Below are positions 1 through 6,867 of a DNA stretch of 6,867 bases, in pieces; position 1 is the stretch's first letter, and each line of letters starts with the position of its first letter. A model generated the notes under the pieces. It was not told the origin of the DNA, searched no databases, and was given only the letters and a program-made list of their open reading frames with translations. Location: assembly GCA_019246575.1 (NCBI GenBank), contig JAFAQG010000915.1, forward strand, positions 1-6,867, given 5' to 3'. Both the position numbers and the translations under genes were made by a program. This stretch comes from Acidobacteriaceae bacterium. GTDB lineage: Bacteria > Acidobacteriota > Terriglobia > Bryobacterales > Bryobacteraceae.

Positions 1-927
1 CATGGGCGTCATCGAAACGTTGATCGACTCGAGCATTGTGAGTTGAACGTCCTGCGTCACGCCGAACGAGTACACGTTATTCGTGTTGGCTGCCGCGACA
101 AACAGCCTGGCTGTGTAAGTAGACGGCTCCGATGATTCCGGAGGCGCGGGCTTGTTCACCCACAACATATCTGTCGGGTGCGCAGCCACTCGCGTCTTCC
201 CTACCTCCTTACCGGTGTTGGCATCATACTGATAAACTGCCCCATCAGCCCAGCTGCTCACCAATAACTCTCTGTCTCCGGGACTTAATAACAACCGGTA
301 CGGTCGGTGTCCGCACTTCCAGCGCTCGATTTGCCGTCCCGATTGCAAATTGATGACGACAACGCTGTCGCCATACAGATCCGCCGCATACAGCAGATGC
401 GCATCGGAAGAAGTTACAACGTCCCCGATAAAGGGTGCGCCCTTGGTCGCCGTGTCCACTGCTACCGTAAATTCCCGTGCGCGTGCAAGCACTCCAGTCG
501 GCGCGTCGAAGGAAAACTCGTATACCGTCGCGCGGCTTCCGCCGCCCACATACAGGCGATCTCCCTTAGGTGTCAGCCACAAGCCCAACCACCCGTCCGG
601 TACCGGCGTGCGTCCAATTTCCTTCTTCTGTGCGATATCGACGACGCTGATCGACGGCGGATTGTAACCACCGTTCAGAACCAGCAAATACTTTCCGTTA
701 TTCGAAACCGCGGCGCTCATCGGGAACGTGTCCACCGATACCTGTTGGCCCGCCGGGCGGATCGTCCATCCGCTATTCAGCAGAAAACCGCCGTTCGGAA
801 GCGGCCCCACGCGCTCCGGCGGCGTTTCTTTCGAATGCAGCACAAGCAATCCGCCCAATGCGAGCGTGCCGAACACGATTGCTGCGCGCATTACAGCATC
901 GCGTCCCGGCTTAGGAAAAAGTTTCAT
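1..927 (-). CDS. YncE-like beta-propeller protein, N-terminal 309 codons (3' end outside window)
   Basis: The minus-strand frame is open from the ATG at 927 to base 1 with no stop, so the gene is cut by the window edge. Residues about 14-31 form a hydrophobic segment (AAIVFGTLALGGLLVL), a signal peptide or membrane anchor. After it comes PLPNGGFLLNSGWTIRPAG (42-60), then propeller-like strands: FPMSAAVSNNGKYLLVLNGG (68-87), SISVVDIAQKKEIGRTPVP (92-110), GDRLYVGGGSRATVYEFSF (122-140), HLLYAADLYGDSVVVINLQS (177-196) and RELLVSSWADGAVYQYDANT (219-238). This order resembles the N-terminus of exported 'YncE family/alkaline phosphatase family' bifunctional proteins common in Acidobacteria, in which a metal-dependent phosphoesterase domain follows the propeller. 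That second domain is not visible here, so a phosphatase role is only a prediction. The ATG shares ATGA with the nadE stop, with a weak AGG 8 nt upstream, which suggests translational coupling. A stand-alone YVTN-type propeller is the main alternative. Confidence 0.85.
   Translation of the reverse strand, partial: MKLFPKPGRDAVMRAAIVFGTLALGGLLVLHSKETPPERVGPLPNGGFLLNSGWTIRPAGQQVSVDTFPMSAAVSNNGKYLLVLNGGYNPPSISVVDIAQKKEIGRTPVPDGWLGLWLTPKGDRLYVGGGSRATVYEFSFDAPTGVLARAREFTVAVDTATKGAPFIGDVVTSSDAHLLYAADLYGDSVVVINLQSGRQIERWKCGHRPYRLLLSPGDRELLVSSWADGAVYQYDANTGKEVGKTRVAAHPTDMLWVNKPAPPESSEPSTYTARLFVAAANTNNVYSFGVTQDVQLTMLESINVSMTPM
924..927 (-). other. ATGA stop-start overlap between nadE and the propeller gene
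   Basis: On the minus strand the propeller ATG (927-925) and the nadE TGA (926-924) share the bases ATGA. Such overlaps commonly mark translational coupling by terminating ribosomes. The upstream ribosome-binding signal is weak (AGG at 938-936, inside nadE), which fits dependence on nadE translation. Confidence 0.85.
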
Positions 928-2588
928 TCTGTAAACCTGTGTGCAATCGGAAACCGGCGGCCTACTCCGAATGCCTTCGCTGTCACGCGCAGGCCGGGAG
1001 CAGCCTGCTGCCGCTTATATTCGTTGCGATCCACTTTTCGAACGATGTCCCGGACCAGTTCCTCGGGAAGGTCTTCGCTGGCAGCGATCTCCGGCACGGA
1101 CTCGTATCGTTCGATATAGTCTTCCAGAATCGTATCGAGCACGCTGTAGTCGGGCAGAGAGTCCGTATCTTTCTGGTCAGGACGAAGCTCGGCTGAAGGC
1201 GGTTTCCTGAACGTGTTTTCCGGAATCGGCCCCGGCAAGCCCTTTCGCTCCCAACGCTGATTTGCGATCCTCGCCAGCCGGTACACCATCGTCTTCGGGA
1301 CATCGCTGATGACAGCAAGTCCGCCGCACATATCGCCATACAATGTGCAATACCCAACGGCTATTTCACTCTTGTTACCCGTCGTCAGCACCAGCGCTCC
1401 GAACTTATTCGATAAGGCCATCAAGGTTACTCCTCGTAACCGCGACTGCAGATTTTCTTCGGTTGTGTCTGCGTTATAACCCTTAAACAGCGGTTCGAGC
1501 GTATCTATCATCGCTTCGTAACCCAGCCTGATGGGCACAATCTCAAAGCGAATGCCCAACCGTAATGCCAGGCATTTCGCATCCGTAACGCTGTGTTCCG
1601 AAGAATACGGCCCGGGCATGCCGACGCCGGTTACGTTTTCCTTCCCCACCGCTTCCACGGCAATTGCCGCCACAAGCGCCGAATCGATGCCGCCGCTCGA
1701 CCCGATTAGCACGGAGCGGAAGCCGCATTTTCGAATGTAATCACGCGTACCCAGCACCAGTGCCTCGAACACGGCCTCGTCGGGCGTAAGGCCGCTATCG
1801 TGGTCGTCGCCCGTACCCGCGATCGAATCGAAGCAAATCAGGTCTTCCTCGAACGACTTCGCCCGTGCCGCAATCTTACCCTCTGCGGTCATAGCAAAAC
1901 TGGTGCCGTCGAAGACCAACTGATCGTTGCCGCCAACCATGTGCGCGTAAACGACGGGCAGCCGAAAACGCTTGGCGAGCGATTCGAAGATCGCCAGGCG
2001 CTGAGTGCGCTTACCGAGGTTCCAGGGCGACGCATTGATGGAAATCAACACATCCGCGTTCTGCTGCACGAGTTCTTCGATCGGGTCCCGCGAATACCTG
2101 CGCCTCTCCCAGAACTGTTTGTCGTTCCAGAAATCCTCGCAGATAGCAACCGCCAGTCTCGTACCCCGTATGGTGACAATGCACTGCCGATCGCCCGGCT
2201 GGAAATATCGCACCTCGTCGAAGACATCGTAAGTGGGCAGCAGTATCTTTCGTTGGTTTAGAAGTATTCGGCCGCCTTCGATTACTGCAGCCGCGTTCTG
2301 TGCCTTAATCGCGGCGTCTTCGGGCGATCGCGCAACATAACCGACAATCAGCGCCGGTTTCAAATTCGCCGATTGCCGCACAATACCGTCCAGCGCTTCC
2401 GCCGTACGGTCCAGAAACGAATGTTTCTCAACCAGGTCCCGCGGCGGATACCCTGTTAACGCCAGTTCTGGAAACGCAACGATCTCCGCAGCCGCCTCCT
2501 CGCCCCGCCTCGCGAAGTCCAAAATTTTCGCTGCATTCGCTGACAGATCTCCAACCGTGTTGTTGATCTGCGCCACCGCTACTCGCAT
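924..2588 (-). CDS. nadE: Glutamine-dependent NAD+ synthetase
   Basis: The 554-residue enzyme makes NAD+ from nicotinic acid adenine dinucleotide, ATP and glutamine, the last step of NAD biosynthesis, in the cytoplasm. The N-terminal nitrilase-type glutaminase domain (about 1-255) has the expected triad: Glu41 in FPELALTGYPP, Lys114 in NQRKILLPTYDVFDE and Cys150 in VAICEDFWN. The C-terminal synthetase domain (about 272-545) has the ATP-pyrophosphatase loop GSSGGIDSALV (296-306), ENLQSRLRG (378-386), TTGNKSEIAVGYCTLYGDM (402-420) and PSAELRPDQKDTDSLPDY (464-481). The length fits the shorter glutamine-dependent members of the family, and nothing looks truncated. The start gives the usual MRVAVAQINNTVGDL N-terminus; no good Shine-Dalgarno site precedes it. 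It lies 24 bp after the TIM-barrel gene and overlaps the propeller gene by 4 bp, so it probably shares their transcript. No NAD-responsive regulatory element is visible next to it. Confidence 0.97.
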   Translation of the reverse strand: MRVAVAQINNTVGDLSANAAKILDFARRGEEAAAEIVAFPELALTGYPPRDLVEKHSFLDRTAEALDGIVRQSANLKPALIVGYVARSPEDAAIKAQNAAAVIEGGRILLNQRKILLPTYDVFDEVRYFQPGDRQCIVTIRGTRLAVAICEDFWNDKQFWERRRYSRDPIEELVQQNADVLISINASPWNLGKRTQRLAIFESLAKRFRLPVVYAHMVGGNDQLVFDGTSFAMTAEGKIAARAKSFEEDLICFDSIAGTGDDHDSGLTPDEAVFEALVLGTRDYIRKCGFRSVLIGSSGGIDSALVAAIAVEAVGKENVTGVGMPGPYSSEHSVTDAKCLALRLGIRFEIVPIRLGYEAMIDTLEPLFKGYNADTTEENLQSRLRGVTLMALSNKFGALVLTTGNKSEIAVGYCTLYGDMCGGLAVISDVPKTMVYRLARIANQRWERKGLPGPIPENTFRKPPSAELRPDQKDTDSLPDYSVLDTILEDYIERYESVPEIAASEDLPEELVRDIVRKVDRNEYKRQQAAPGLRVTAKAFGVGRRFPIAHRFTE

Positions 2589-2612
2589 GAGAACCGGTTA
2601 ATCGAGAGACAC

Positions 2613-3539
2613 TCAAGCGAACCTTGCGCCTATTTTCTGTTCGAGGTAATTCTTGCTGAGAATTGCGCACTCTTTCGGCGTTCTCGACTTATCAGGGACG
2701 CGATCTAGTTCCACCACTGCCCAACCGCGAAATCCGATCTTCTCGAGCGCAGCAAACACCGCCAGCAGGTCCACGCGTCCACGCCCCAATTCCACAAACT
2801 TGAAAGGATATTTCGCGCTCTTTTCGTCAGCCATGGAAATGTTCACCACATCCTTTAAGTGCATGAACAGCAACCTGTCTCGATATTTCTCGATCTGCGC
2901 GGCAGGATCGCCGCCGCCCGCCACCGAGTGCGCAACATCCAGCTCGAGTTTTACGTATTTGGGATCCGAAGATTCCATCACGAGGTCCAGATTCCCGGGA
3001 TGCTCGCTGATCGTGTTCATGTGATTGTGATAGCCGAGCGGCACTCCGATATCGGCTGTACGCTTCCCGAGTTCCGTCAGCAGCTTGCCTAGCTTCTTGC
3101 ATTCATCCGGCGTGACGACTCGCGGATATGGTTTCAATTGATCAAGAATCTGCAAATAGAGTCCGCCCGCGTCGCGCACAAACTTCGCGTTCGCCGTGTG
3201 TTTTGCAAGCTGGTCCGATTCCGTTGCAGGATCGATAGAAATCTCACCGCTCGACAGCGCAACGAACGTAAGCTTGTGCTGTCGCAAAACTTCGCGCAGC
3301 TCGGGCGGTCGAAACTCGGTTACCGCCTCGATCCGAAACTGGATACCCTGATATCCCGCTGAAGAGATGTCTTCGATCGCCTGCCGCTCCGCTCTGCCCC
3401 AAGTGATGGCGGCGTATCCGAAGCGAATTCCTTCCGGTGCTCCGAAAAACCCCGATGCCGTACGCGACGATACCGCTCCCGCAAATGCCGCCGCGCCTGC
3501 GCTGATCATAAACGTGCGCCGCGAACTTTGTCGTTTCAC
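2613..3539 (-). CDS. Tat-exported sugar phosphate isomerase/epimerase family protein (xylose isomerase-like TIM barrel)
   Basis: This 308-residue protein begins with a twin-arginine-type signal, SRRTFMISAGAAAFAGAV (6-23), so it is probably exported folded. The rest (about 38-300) reads as a xylose-isomerase-like (AP endonuclease 2 superfamily) TIM barrel: IRFGYAAITWGR (38-49), YQGIQFRIEAV (63-73), TFVALSSGEI (91-100), VPLGYHNHMNTISEHPGN (166-183), YVKLELDVAHSVAGGGDP (195-212), LLFMHLKDV (223-231) and GWAVVELDRVPDKS (272-285). By family analogy the metal ligands would include Asp201, His227 and Glu277, with His171/His173 near the first ligand position; this was not checked by alignment. Relatives are isomerases, epimerases and inosose dehydratases, but the substrate cannot be read from the sequence. 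The start is GTG, supported by GGGAGGG 5 nt upstream. It is the first gene of the three-gene minus-strand unit and is divergent from the VOC gene. Confidence 0.9.
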   Translation of the reverse strand: MKRQSSRRTFMISAGAAAFAGAVSSRTASGFFGAPEGIRFGYAAITWGRAERQAIEDISSAGYQGIQFRIEAVTEFRPPELREVLRQHKLTFVALSSGEISIDPATESDQLAKHTANAKFVRDAGGLYLQILDQLKPYPRVVTPDECKKLGKLLTELGKRTADIGVPLGYHNHMNTISEHPGNLDLVMESSDPKYVKLELDVAHSVAGGGDPAAQIEKYRDRLLFMHLKDVVNISMADEKSAKYPFKFVELGRGRVDLLAVFAALEKIGFRGWAVVELDRVPDKSRTPKECAILSKNYLEQKIGARFA

Positions 3540-3544
3540 CGTGG

Positions 3545-3551
3545 CCCTCCC
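3545..3551 (-). promoter_or_regulatory. Shine-Dalgarno site for the TIM-barrel gene
   Basis: The minus strand reads GGGAGGG, 5 nt before the GTG at 3539-3537. It is the strongest ribosome-binding site in the window. It supports the GTG start, which also gives an N-terminus with the twin arginines about seven residues in, as expected for a Tat signal. Confidence 0.75.
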
Positions 3552-3575
3552 GATCGCCTAATGCGTGTTCGGACG

Positions 3576-3593
3576 TTAACTTACCATTTAACT
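3576..3593 (+). repeat. Direct hexamer repeat TTAACT-N6-TTAACT
   Basis: TTAACT occurs at 3576-3581 and 3588-3593, 12 bp apart start to start, close to one helical turn, within the divergent intergenic region. It could be a pair of regulator half-sites or part of an AT-rich promoter. A repeat this short can arise by chance. Confidence 0.3.
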
Positions 3594-3601
3594 GTACTCA
3601 T

Positions 3602-4564
3602 ATGAAAACGTGTTTGCTCGCCCTGGCCTCCGCAACCGTGACCGCTGCTCTCGCCCTCAACGCCGCTGCGAACGTGCAGCGGCCGAAAATTCTCGGCGTC
3701 GCCCATATGGCCATCTATGAAAATGACCTGGCAAAAGCACGTGCCTTCTACGAAGGCTTTTTAGGGTTTGCCGAACCCTACGCGCTCAAGCGCAAGAACG
3801 GTAGCGGGGATCGCATTGCTTTCATAAAAATCAACGACTATCAATACCTGGAGCTGTTCGCCGAGCCGCCCCAGCACGACGGCCACCTGAACCATATCTC
3901 GTTTCAAACCGACGACGCGGAGGCGATGCGCGAGTATCTCGCTTCGCAGGGCGTCCCAGTGCCTGACAAAGTCGGGAAGGGCCAGATCAAAAATTTGAAC
4001 TTCAACATCAAGGACCCCGATAACCATACGGTCGAGATCGTCCAATACACGCCCGATGGCTGGAGCATGCAAAATAAGGGCAAGTTTATGCCCCATACAC
4101 GCATTTCCGACCACATGACGCATGTTGGTGTCACGATCGGCAACCTTGATGCCTCCATGAAGTTCTACCATGGCATCCTCGGCTTTACGGAGTTCTGGCG
4201 CGGCGCGGCAGGCGCCGGAAAGTCTTTAAGTTGGGTCAACATGCGCGTTCCGGACGGAACGGATTACCTCGAGTTGATGCTCTACCGTAACTACCCCAGT
4301 CCCGAGCAACTAGGTACAAAAAATCACGTCTGCCTAGTGGTTCCGGATATCGAAAAGGCCGTTGCCACTCTGAAAGCCCGGCCGGCTTACAAGGATTACG
4401 GGAAGGAAATTAAGATTCAGGTCGGCGTCAATCGAAAGCGTCAGGCGAACCTCTATGATCCGGACGGCACGAGAATCGAGGTGATGGAACCGAACACCAT
4501 CGACGGCAAGCCCGCGCCTTCCTCCGATGCGCCGGCGCCGGTCGGCCAGCGGCCCACAATATGA
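3602..4564 (+). CDS. Secreted VOC (vicinal oxygen chelate) protein with two glyoxalase/dioxygenase-like domains
   Basis: This 320-residue protein has a Sec-type signal peptide (1-23, probable cleavage after the Ala run in LNAAA-NVQ), so it likely acts in the periplasm. Two VOC domains follow, about 29-150 and 171-297. Each keeps a full candidate metal set in the usual order: His35 (GVAHMAI), Glu84 (YLELF), His98 (LNHISF), Glu145 (TVEIVQY) in the first; His174 (THVGVTIG), Glu224 (YLELML), His242 (NHVCLVV), Glu293 (RIEVMEP) in the second. Each ends with the typical DPD motif (DPDNHTVE, DPDGTRIE). The family includes glyoxalase I, extradiol dioxygenases and isomerases; the reaction cannot be assigned. 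The tail after 298 is rich in Pro and Ala. No Shine-Dalgarno site precedes the ATG, but the next in-frame ATG (codon 36) would remove the signal and His35. The TonB receptor gene follows 14 bp downstream, probably in the same operon. Confidence 0.92.
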   Translation: MKTCLLALASATVTAALALNAAANVQRPKILGVAHMAIYENDLAKARAFYEGFLGFAEPYALKRKNGSGDRIAFIKINDYQYLELFAEPPQHDGHLNHISFQTDDAEAMREYLASQGVPVPDKVGKGQIKNLNFNIKDPDNHTVEIVQYTPDGWSMQNKGKFMPHTRISDHMTHVGVTIGNLDASMKFYHGILGFTEFWRGAAGAGKSLSWVNMRVPDGTDYLELMLYRNYPSPEQLGTKNHVCLVVPDIEKAVATLKARPAYKDYGKEIKIQVGVNRKRQANLYDPDGTRIEVMEPNTIDGKPAPSSDAPAPVGQRPTI

Positions 4565-4568
4565 GGAG
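4564..4568 (+). promoter_or_regulatory. Shine-Dalgarno site deciding the TonB receptor start
   Basis: AGGAG overlaps the last base of the VOC stop codon and lies 10 nt before the ATG at 4579. An in-frame ATG at 4561 overlaps the VOC stop as ATGA but has no comparable site and would add MRSLHS before the signal peptide. The 4579 start gives a normal Sec signal and is preferred. Confidence 0.65.
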
Positions 4569-4578
4569 TTTACATTCC

Positions 4579-6867
4579 ATGCGTACCAAGTCTGTCGTAA
4601 TCGTAATTCTTGCCTGCGGTGTGGGAGTAAGTCAGGCCTGGGCACAAGGAGAAGGTCGCGGAGCCATCGGCGGCCGCGTCCTCGACCCATCCGGAGCCGT
4701 GGTTCCAGGCGCCGATGTTCGCGCTACGAATGGCGCAACAGGCACCTCCGTCGTCGCCAAAGCCAACCAGGGCGGAATCTACTCCCTTACGTATCTGCTT
4801 CCCGGAACCTACACCGTCACGGCCGAGATGACGGGGTTCAAGAAAACGGATCGCCCCGGCCTCGAGGTCCGTGTGAACGACAACATCAATCTCGATCTGA
4901 CGCTCCAAGTCGGAAACACTCAGGAGACGATCGAAGTGACCGCTGCGACGCCCGTGCTCGAATCCGCCGATGCTTCGCTCGGCCAGGTGGTCGATACCAA
5001 GCGCATCCGCGATCTCCCGTTACAGGCGGGCAATCCGGCGGCTATGATCCTGTTTGCGCCCGGAGTCGTGAACACAACCAACCTGCGCGCGCGCAAGACA
5101 TCGTTCAACAGCGCCTCCTCGCAATTCGTCAGCAACGGCAACCAGCTCTACTCGAACGAATACACCATTGACGGCATCCCCGATACGTTTGCCTCGCAGG
5201 GCACTCCGCTCGTCGCGTTCCAGCCGCCGCAATCCGCCGTTAACGAATTCCGCGTACAGACCAGCGGTTACGACGCCAGCATCGGCCACACCTGGAGCAG
5301 TCATCAACCTCGTCAGTACCGGAGGCACGAACAATATCCACGGCGAACTCCATGAATGGGTTTCGAGCAGTTATCTCGATGCGCCCACCTTCTTTCAAAA
5401 TCTTTCGGGTGGCGGCAAGCCCGAATATCAGGACAATCGTTACGGTGCTTCCATCGGCGGCCCGGTGATCATTCCGAAGATCTACCGCGGGCGTAATCGA
5501 ACCTTCTTGTTCTATTCATGGGAATCAAACCAGTGGGGCAAGCCAACCACCACCGTCGGAACCGTTCCCACTCCCGCCGAGAGGCAAGGAGATTTCTCCG
5601 CGCTTCTGCCGCTCGGCGGCAATCAGAACCCGAATCCTTACACGATCTACGATCCGGTGACCACAGTGCCTGCTTCCGGCGGCCGTGTGATGCGGTCGCC
5701 GTTTCCGGGAAATATCATCCCGCCCAACCGCATCGACCCCGTCGCGCGCTCCATCATGGCCTACTACCCCTCGCCGAATACAATCGGCACCTCAACCGGC
5801 CAGAACAATTACACCCGCATCACAAAAGATACTTTCGATTACTACGTCCATTTCCTCCGCTTCGATCATCAGTTTTCGGAAAAGAACCGCGCGTTTCTAC
5901 GTCTCGATTACGATCACTACCTCGAAAGTAATTCGAACTTCTATAACAACATTGCGACTGGACTGAACCTCACCCGTATCAACCGCGGCGCTGCGCTGGA
6001 CGATGTCATCGTGCTGAGCCCCGCTACTGTGCTGGACCTTCGCTACGGCCTCACTTACGAGCAAACTCCCGAGGCCCGCCGCAGCAAGGGCTTCGATCTC
6101 GCTTCGCTCGGCTTTTCTCCCCAGTTACTCTCGCTTCTCGACCCGAAGACCGAGACCTTCCCGAATATCTACATCAACACGAAGGCGCTCACGAAGCCGT
6201 GTACCGGCGCCTGCACGGGCACATTCTCCGGCTTCGGAAATTTCCAGGCAGGCGACGGAAATATCACCGGTATCCTTCACGACTGGGCTGCAACCGCGAA
6301 CACTTTGCACGGCAATCATAATTTCCATTACGGCAGCGAGTTCCGTCTGTATCGCTCGTTTGCTTTCGCGGGCGGCTATGATGTTTCGCCCGGATTCCAA
6401 TTTCTGCCCACTTACACGAACGGTCCATTTAATAACTCGCCCGTAGCTCCGATCGGCCAGGATTTCGCATCGTTCCTATTAGGAATCCCCTCCGGCCAGA
6501 TGACACGAAGCGCCAGTTATGCCATTCAGAACACCTATCTCGGCCTTTTCATTCAGGATGACTGGAAAATCACCCCTAAATTGACCCTGAACATCGGTCT
6601 GCGCGAAGAAACCTCATCTCCCGTCACGGAGCGTTTCGATCGCGCCGTGCGCGGTTTCGACCCCACCGATCCCAATCCGATCGCGGCCGCCGCCCTCGCC
6701 AATTATGCAGCGCACCCCATATCCACCCTCCCTGTCAGTCAGTTCCAGGTTCGTGGCGGACTCCTGTTCGGCGGCCCCGGCAATCACGACCTGTGGTATC
6801 AACCGCCCATGACACTGCTGCCTCGCTTCGGCCTGGCGTATCAGCTCGGTTCGAAGACCGTGATCCG
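4579..6867 (+). CDS. Oar/SusC-like TonB-dependent receptor with carboxypeptidase-regulatory domain; frameshifted near 5293 and cut by the window end
   Basis: This is an outer-membrane receptor of the Acidobacterial Oar-like type. The signal peptide is residues 1-22 (cleavage at AWA-QG). A carboxypeptidase-regulatory-like Ig fold (about 28-115: GAIGGRVLDPSGAVVPGADV, then GIYSLTYLLPGTYTV) precedes a plug domain with VVDTKRIRDLPLQAGNPAAM, EYTIDGIPD and SAVNEFRVQTSGYDASIGHT. That frame then diverges and stops at 5353-5355. The continuation is in the +1 frame from about 5297: AVINLVSTGGTNNIHGELHE, GGPVIIPKIYRGRNRTFLFY, SPFPGNIIPPNRIDPVARSI and the barrel motif QDDWKITPKLTLNIGLR (6554-6604). This frame has no stop to the window end: 238 plus 523 complete codons are seen, where family members often run to about 1000-1200 residues. 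Relatives take up large substrates or serve surface functions; the ligand is unknown. It follows the VOC gene by 14 bp. The break may be an assembly error or a true disruption. Confidence 0.9.
5290..5299 (+). other. Frameshift site in the TonB receptor gene
   Basis: The first frame reads family-like sequence up to ...DASIGHT (codon ending at 5292); the +1 frame resumes it at GCAGTCATCAAC (AVIN, from 5297). The bases between are TGGA. Removing one base gives GHT-G-AVIN; adding two gives GHT-xG-AVIN, which better matches my memory of the family spacing (GHTxGAVIN). No known programmed +1 slippery sequence is recognisable here. Confidence 0.85.

Larger units (their letters stand above)
3540..3601. 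promoter_or_regulatory. Divergent intergenic region, presumed double promoter
   Basis: This 62-bp gap separates the starts of two divergent genes and is the only substantial non-coding stretch in the window. It is AT-richer towards the VOC side (about 3574-3600). I see no convincing -35/-10 pair on either strand, so promoter function is inferred from the divergent layout. The hexamer TTAACT occurs twice here, at 3576-3581 and 3588-3593. Confidence 0.45.

Noticed and set aside
307..1119. 270-codon open frame on the plus strand
   Set aside because: It lies antisense to the propeller gene and the end of nadE, is rich in Arg and Cys, shows no recognisable domain, and crosses the junction of two well-supported genes.
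1800..2261. 153-codon plus-strand open frame
   Set aside because: It is fully antisense to the nadE glutaminase domain, whose catalytic motifs are clear on the other strand.
2592..2599. 8-bp palindrome AACCGGTT between the TIM-barrel gene and nadE
   Set aside because: It is too short, with no loop or following T-run, to be a terminator, and a single 8-bp palindrome is expected by chance.
3761..4171. 136-codon minus-strand open frame
   Set aside because: It is antisense to the first VOC domain and has no domain or ribosome-binding signal.
4527..5171. 214-codon plus-strand open frame
   Set aside because: It is an out-of-frame shadow of the VOC tail and the receptor N-terminus, with an Arg/Ser-rich composition typical of a shifted high-GC gene.
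5290..5299. Programmed ribosomal frameshift in the receptor gene
   Set aside because: ACC TGG AGC is not a known +1 slippery site, no nearby stop codon or stimulatory structure is evident, and this receptor family is not known to use recoding.
5518..5931. 137-codon plus-strand open frame in the receptor's original frame
   Set aside because: It shares the pre-shift frame but reads Arg/His-rich nonsense; the family-like receptor sequence here is in the +1 frame.

Overview
The window looks like chromosomal DNA of an Acidobacteriota bacterium, most likely from the Solibacter/Bryobacter side of the phylum. This is an inference from gene content: an Oar-like TonB-dependent receptor with an N-terminal carboxypeptidase-regulatory domain, a Tat-exported xylose-isomerase-like TIM barrel, an exported YncE-type beta-propeller and an exported double-domain VOC protein. 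I could not run a search to place it. There are five protein genes, no RNA gene, no CRISPR array and no mobile element. Coding density is very high: the only sizeable gap is 62 bp, so no gene-free stretch of 300 bases or more exists.

Left half (1-3539, all minus strand, read right to left). A Tat-signal TIM-barrel protein (sugar phosphate isomerase/epimerase family, 3539-2613) is followed after 24 bp by glutamine-dependent NAD+ synthetase nadE (2588-924). The nadE stop overlaps, as ATGA, the start of a YncE-like beta-propeller protein (927 to beyond base 1). The propeller gene has no stop inside the window. The three are spaced as one transcription unit, although one encodes a cytoplasmic cofactor enzyme and the other two encode exported proteins.

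Right half (3602-6867, plus strand). A secreted protein with two VOC (glyoxalase/dioxygenase fold) domains is followed after 14 bp by a SusC/Oar-like TonB-dependent receptor. The receptor runs off the right edge. Its reading frame is broken near base 5293: about 238 codons lie in one frame, and the clear continuation (523 complete codons, open to the window end) lies in the +1 frame.

The two units diverge from the 62-bp region 3540-3601, which must hold both promoters unless they lie inside the coding sequences. A plausible reading is a cell-envelope module (TonB receptor, periplasmic VOC protein, exported TIM barrel, exported propeller) with nadE carried in one arm. The joint function is inference. 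I see no convincing new system here; the most checkable anomalies are the receptor frameshift and the nadE placement.
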